From contig DQUR01000001.1 in the NCBI GenBank assembly GCA_015662175.1, positions 1 to 6,863 of the forward strand: a stretch of 6,863 nt of DNA, written 5' to 3'. Below, piece by piece: positions 5,684-6,863 of the stretch. The notes beneath the pieces are model-generated. The model was given only the letters and a program-made list of their open reading frames with translations, was not told the DNA's origin and did not search any database. Source of the stretch: Thermococcus paralvinellae. GTDB taxonomy: Archaea; Methanobacteriota_B; Thermococci; Thermococcales; Thermococcaceae. Position 1 is the stretch's first letter. Every line of letters begins with the position of its first letter. The position numbers were made by a program, and so were the translations under genes.

Positions 5684-6020
5684 AGGATTCTTCTTTGACT
5701 ATACTGTTGAGGCGTGATTGCACCTCTGGAGGCAGTACAACATCCCTAACTGGTATTTGTTCTGCCCTGGAGGGAAGGACTAGAAGTGTCTCGGTTTTTG
5801 TTAGGATGGTGAACTCCCCATACCTTGCTATATAGGTGTATGTTTCTTTCTTGGATAAAATGCCCTCGCGCTTAACCATGTAGAGGACTACTGGCTTCTC
5901 CATCTTCTCCAGAAGCTTTACAAACTCGCTGGGCTCTAATATGAGATAGCCTAAGACAAAGGTTCTACTCATTGCCACAACAGTTGCTGCAGCTCCGCCA
6001 GCTGTACCGATAACAGACAC
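5670..6020 (-). CDS. Uncharacterised small protein, convergent with hypE
   Basis: I do not recognise this 116-residue protein. The preferred start is a GTG at 6020: GGGGGT (6029-6034) lies 8 nt upstream and a TATA box 36-43 bp upstream, matching the geometry of neighbouring genes. An internal ATG at 5972 would give 100 residues but has no clear ribosome-binding site. The N-terminus (about 3-29) is rich in Gly, Ala, Val and Leu and could be a weak membrane segment, though Arg19 interrupts it. A charged helix-like stretch (about 30-42) follows. The rest looks beta-rich, with alternating hydrophobic residues at 43-49, 60-74 and 78-81, then PSRAEQIPV and a Pro-rich link. The tail is hydrophilic (KEESSTGS). 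No catalytic or cysteine motif is visible; it contains no cysteine. It interrupts the hyp genes on the opposite strand. Any link to hydrogenase maturation is only positional. Confidence 0.75.
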   Translation of the reverse strand: MSVIGTAGGAAATVVAMSRTFVLGYLILEPSEFVKLLEKMEKPVVLYMVKREGILSKKETYTYIARYGEFTILTKTETLLVLPSRAEQIPVRDVVLPPEVQSRLNSIVKEESSTGS

Positions 6021-6028
6021 AAGCCCAT

Positions 6029-6034
6029 ACCCCC
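6029..6034 (-). promoter_or_regulatory. Ribosome-binding site of the small minus-strand gene
   Basis: On the minus strand GGGGGT is followed by an 8-nt spacer and the GTG at 6020. It is the main reason to prefer the 116-residue form over the 100-residue form. An out-of-frame ATG in the spacer opens only a very short frame. Confidence 0.5.
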
Positions 6035-6036
6035 GT

Positions 6037-6046
6037 TATACGTATA
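6037..6046. repeat. Perfect 10-bp palindrome in a promoter
   Basis: TATACGTATA is self-complementary over all ten bases. It lies between the TATA box (6056-6063) and the expected transcription start (about 6033) of the small minus-strand gene, where a bound regulator would block initiation. Such short AT-rich palindromes also occur by chance. Confidence 0.3.
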
Positions 6047-6055
6047 GCTTGGGTG

Positions 6056-6063
6056 TATTTAAA
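6056..6063 (-). promoter_or_regulatory. TATA box of the small minus-strand gene
   Basis: On the minus strand TTTAAATA is preceded by CCC, with AAAA further upstream. It lies 36-43 bp before the GTG at 6020, a spacing close to that of the hypF and hypA promoters. Confidence 0.55.
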
Positions 6064-6070
6064 GGGTTTT

Positions 6071-6172
6071 GGAGCACTTCAGCAAGATCTCTGTACTCAC
6101 AGGCCACTGCTTGCAATATACTGGCTACTCCTCGTCCTGTGGTTTATAACAGGAGTCCGAAATTATGTGCTC
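6071..6172. repeat. Cluster of inverted repeats in the divergent intergenic region
   Basis: This segment belongs to the 211-bp gap between the small minus-strand gene and hypA and holds no convincing reading frame. Perfect 6-bp inverted pairs are GAGCAC/GTGCTC (6072-6077, 6167-6172), CACAGG/CCTGTG (6098-6103, 6136-6141), ACTCCT/AGGAGT (6127-6132, 6151-6156) and TCCTGT/ACAGGA (6135-6140, 6149-6154). Some exclude each other. They may be operator sites or parts of a structured RNA; chance is not excluded. Confidence 0.3.
6142..6150 (+). promoter_or_regulatory. Core SurR-type motif (GTTn3AAC) upstream of hypA
   Basis: GTT-TAT-AAC matches the palindromic SurR core exactly. The extension is absent: TCC stands where the third GTT would be. 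It lies 40 bp upstream of the hypA TATA box and about 79 bp upstream of the divergent gene's TATA box. A six-base match in this much AT-rich DNA is only mildly unlikely by chance. Confidence 0.35.
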
Positions 6173-6190
6173 TTTTAAACTGCATAATAC

Positions 6191-6198
6191 TTTATAAA
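6191..6198 (+). promoter_or_regulatory. hypAB promoter (TATA box)
   Basis: TTTATAAA begins 41 bp before the hypA ATG. Transcription should start near 6218-6220, giving a short leader with GGGGGT (6219-6224) as ribosome-binding site 7 nt before the ATG. It probably drives hypA and hypB together. Confidence 0.65.
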
Positions 6199-6231
6199 CT
6201 GGAACATTGTAATTACCCGGGGGTTGTAAAG

Positions 6232-6648
6232 ATGCACGAATGGGCCTTGGCTGATGGGATTGTGAGGACAGCTATCGAATTCGCCAGACAGCATGGAAAG
6301 GATAAGATTCTTGGTATCAGGGTTGTTCTCGGTGAACTGCAGGACGTTAATGAAGAAATCCTGAAGTTTGCAATCGATGAGCTCAAAAAAGGGACGATAG
6401 CTGAGGAAGCGGAGATTGAGTTCGTGATCGAGGAGGCCGAGTTTAAATGCAGAAACTGCGGTCACGTATGGAAGCTTAAAGAAATCAGAGACAGATTTGA
6501 TGAGAGGATAAAGGAGGACATCCACTTTATCCCGGAGGTCGTTCACGTGTTTGTGAATTGCCCCAAATGCGGAAGCAGAGACTTTGAAGTTGTAAAGGGA
6601 AGGGGAGTTTACGTCGAGGCTATAAGGATGGAGGGTGAGGAGCAATGA
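6232..6648 (+). CDS. hypA: Hydrogenase nickel-incorporation protein HypA
   Basis: HypA is a small metallochaperone that delivers Ni(II) to the [NiFe] hydrogenase large subunit, working with HypB. The 138-residue protein begins MHEW; Met1, His2 and Glu3 form the conserved N-terminal nickel site, so this start is obligatory even though the frame stays open upstream to 6049. The structural zinc site is CRNC (73-76) with CPKC (110-113). The long insertion between the two pairs contains His98, corresponding to the extra nickel ligand described for Thermococcus kodakarensis HypA. GGGGGT lies 7 nt before the ATG and a TATA box 34-41 bp before it. The stop overlaps the hypB start as ATGA, so the two partner proteins are translationally coupled. 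Confidence 0.97.
   Translation: MHEWALADGIVRTAIEFARQHGKDKILGIRVVLGELQDVNEEILKFAIDELKKGTIAEEAEIEFVIEEAEFKCRNCGHVWKLKEIRDRFDERIKEDIHFIPEVVHVFVNCPKCGSRDFEVVKGRGVYVEAIRMEGEEQ
6630..6638 (+). promoter_or_regulatory. Ribosome-binding site of hypB
   Basis: GGAGGGTGA, close to the ideal anti-SD complement, lies within the last codons of hypA, 6 nt before the hypB ATG. It is the strongest ribosome-binding site in the window. Confidence 0.7.
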
Positions 6649-6863
6649 TTGACCCGAGGATAAAGGCAATTGAGGCAAGGCTCGAAAAGGTTAAGCGAAT
6701 AATTCCAGTCGTGAGCGGCAAGGGGGGAGTTGGGAAGTCGTTGATATCAACAACTTTAGCCCTGGTTTTATCCGAAAAGGGATATAAAGTTGGTCTTCTT
6801 GACCTGGACTTCCACGGGGCAAGTGACCACGTGATTCTGGGACTTGAACCAAAAGAGCTTCCA
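6645..6863 (+). CDS. hypB: Archaeal-type HypB, MinD/Mrp-family ATPase (partial, 3' end beyond window)
   Basis: Only the first 73 residues are present. They carry a deviant Walker A motif, GKGGVGKS (25-32), with the signature Lys26 and the P-loop Lys31, and a following [11 protein letters not shown] (51-61) like the Walker A' region of Mrp/MinD proteins. This is a SIMIBI-class ATPase, not the bacterial-type HypB GTPase with a metal-binding N-terminus. In Thermococcus kodakarensis a protein of this type forms a complex with HypA in which nickel is bound, so the ATGA overlap with hypA strongly supports the HypB role. Mrp-family Fe-S carriers look alike at this end, and the distinguishing C-terminal part lies outside the window, so the name rests largely on context. 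Confidence 0.88.
   Translation, partial: MIDPRIKAIEARLEKVKRIIPVVSGKGGVGKSLISTTLALVLSEKGYKVGLLDLDFHGASDHVILGLEPKELP

Noticed and set aside
6049..6231. Possible 61-residue N-terminal extension of HypA in the open upstream frame
   Set aside because: HypA needs Met1-His2-Glu at its mature N-terminus for nickel binding; the TATA box and ribosome-binding site point to the ATG at 6232; the extension would run through promoter elements.
6175..6678. Long open frame antisense to hypA and its promoter
   Set aside because: It covers the HypA gene on the other strand and crosses its promoter; the translation shows no domain pattern.
1..6863. CRISPR array, insertion sequence or attachment site
   Set aside because: No regularly spaced direct repeats, transposase or integrase motifs, or terminal inverted repeats were found; every long coding stretch belongs to core energy-metabolism genes or the single unknown gene.

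Overview
The window comes from a hyperthermophilic archaeon of the order Thermococcales (Thermococcus/Pyrococcus type). The signs are MbhA-F-type antiporter genes in Mbh/Mbx order, archaeal BRE/TATA promoters, GGGGGT or GGAGG ribosome-binding sites, a MinD/Mrp-type HypB, and a match to the SurR redox-regulator motif. Base composition is moderate (roughly mid-40s % GC by eye). No mobile element, CRISPR array, rRNA or tRNA was seen.

Region 1 (1-1993, minus strand) is the 5' end of an operon of six overlapping membrane-protein genes: mbhA (MnhE), mbhB (MnhF), mbhC (MnhG), mbhD (DUF4040), mbhE and the start of mbhF (MnhB). They form the Mrp-like sodium/proton module of a membrane-bound respiratory complex, either the H2-evolving Mbh or a close relative such as Mbx/Mbs or a formate/CO-linked Mfh/Mch. 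The diagnostic hydrogenase subunits lie beyond the left edge.

Region 2 (1994-2200) is a divergent control region of about 207 bp. It holds a probable leaderless promoter for mbhA, a TATA promoter for hypF, and a perfect extended SurR-type motif (GTTn3AACn5GTT).

Region 3 (2201-5601, plus strand) carries hypF and hypE. These enzymes make the cyanide ligands of the [NiFe] active site: HypF carbamoylates the C-terminal cysteine of HypE, and HypE dehydrates it to thiocyanate. Each gene appears to have its own promoter.

Region 4 (5602-6231) holds a GC-rich structured patch after hypE, a small minus-strand gene of unknown function, and a divergent intergenic region with several inverted repeats and a second SurR core motif.

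Region 5 (6232-6863, plus strand) is hypA and the start of an archaeal-type hypB, overlapping by ATGA. They encode the nickel-delivery pair. The plus strand therefore matures [NiFe] hydrogenases, while the minus strand encodes part of a complex that probably needs this maturation. hypC and hypD are not in the window. The least explained parts are the small gene between hypE and hypA and the GC-rich patch beside it.
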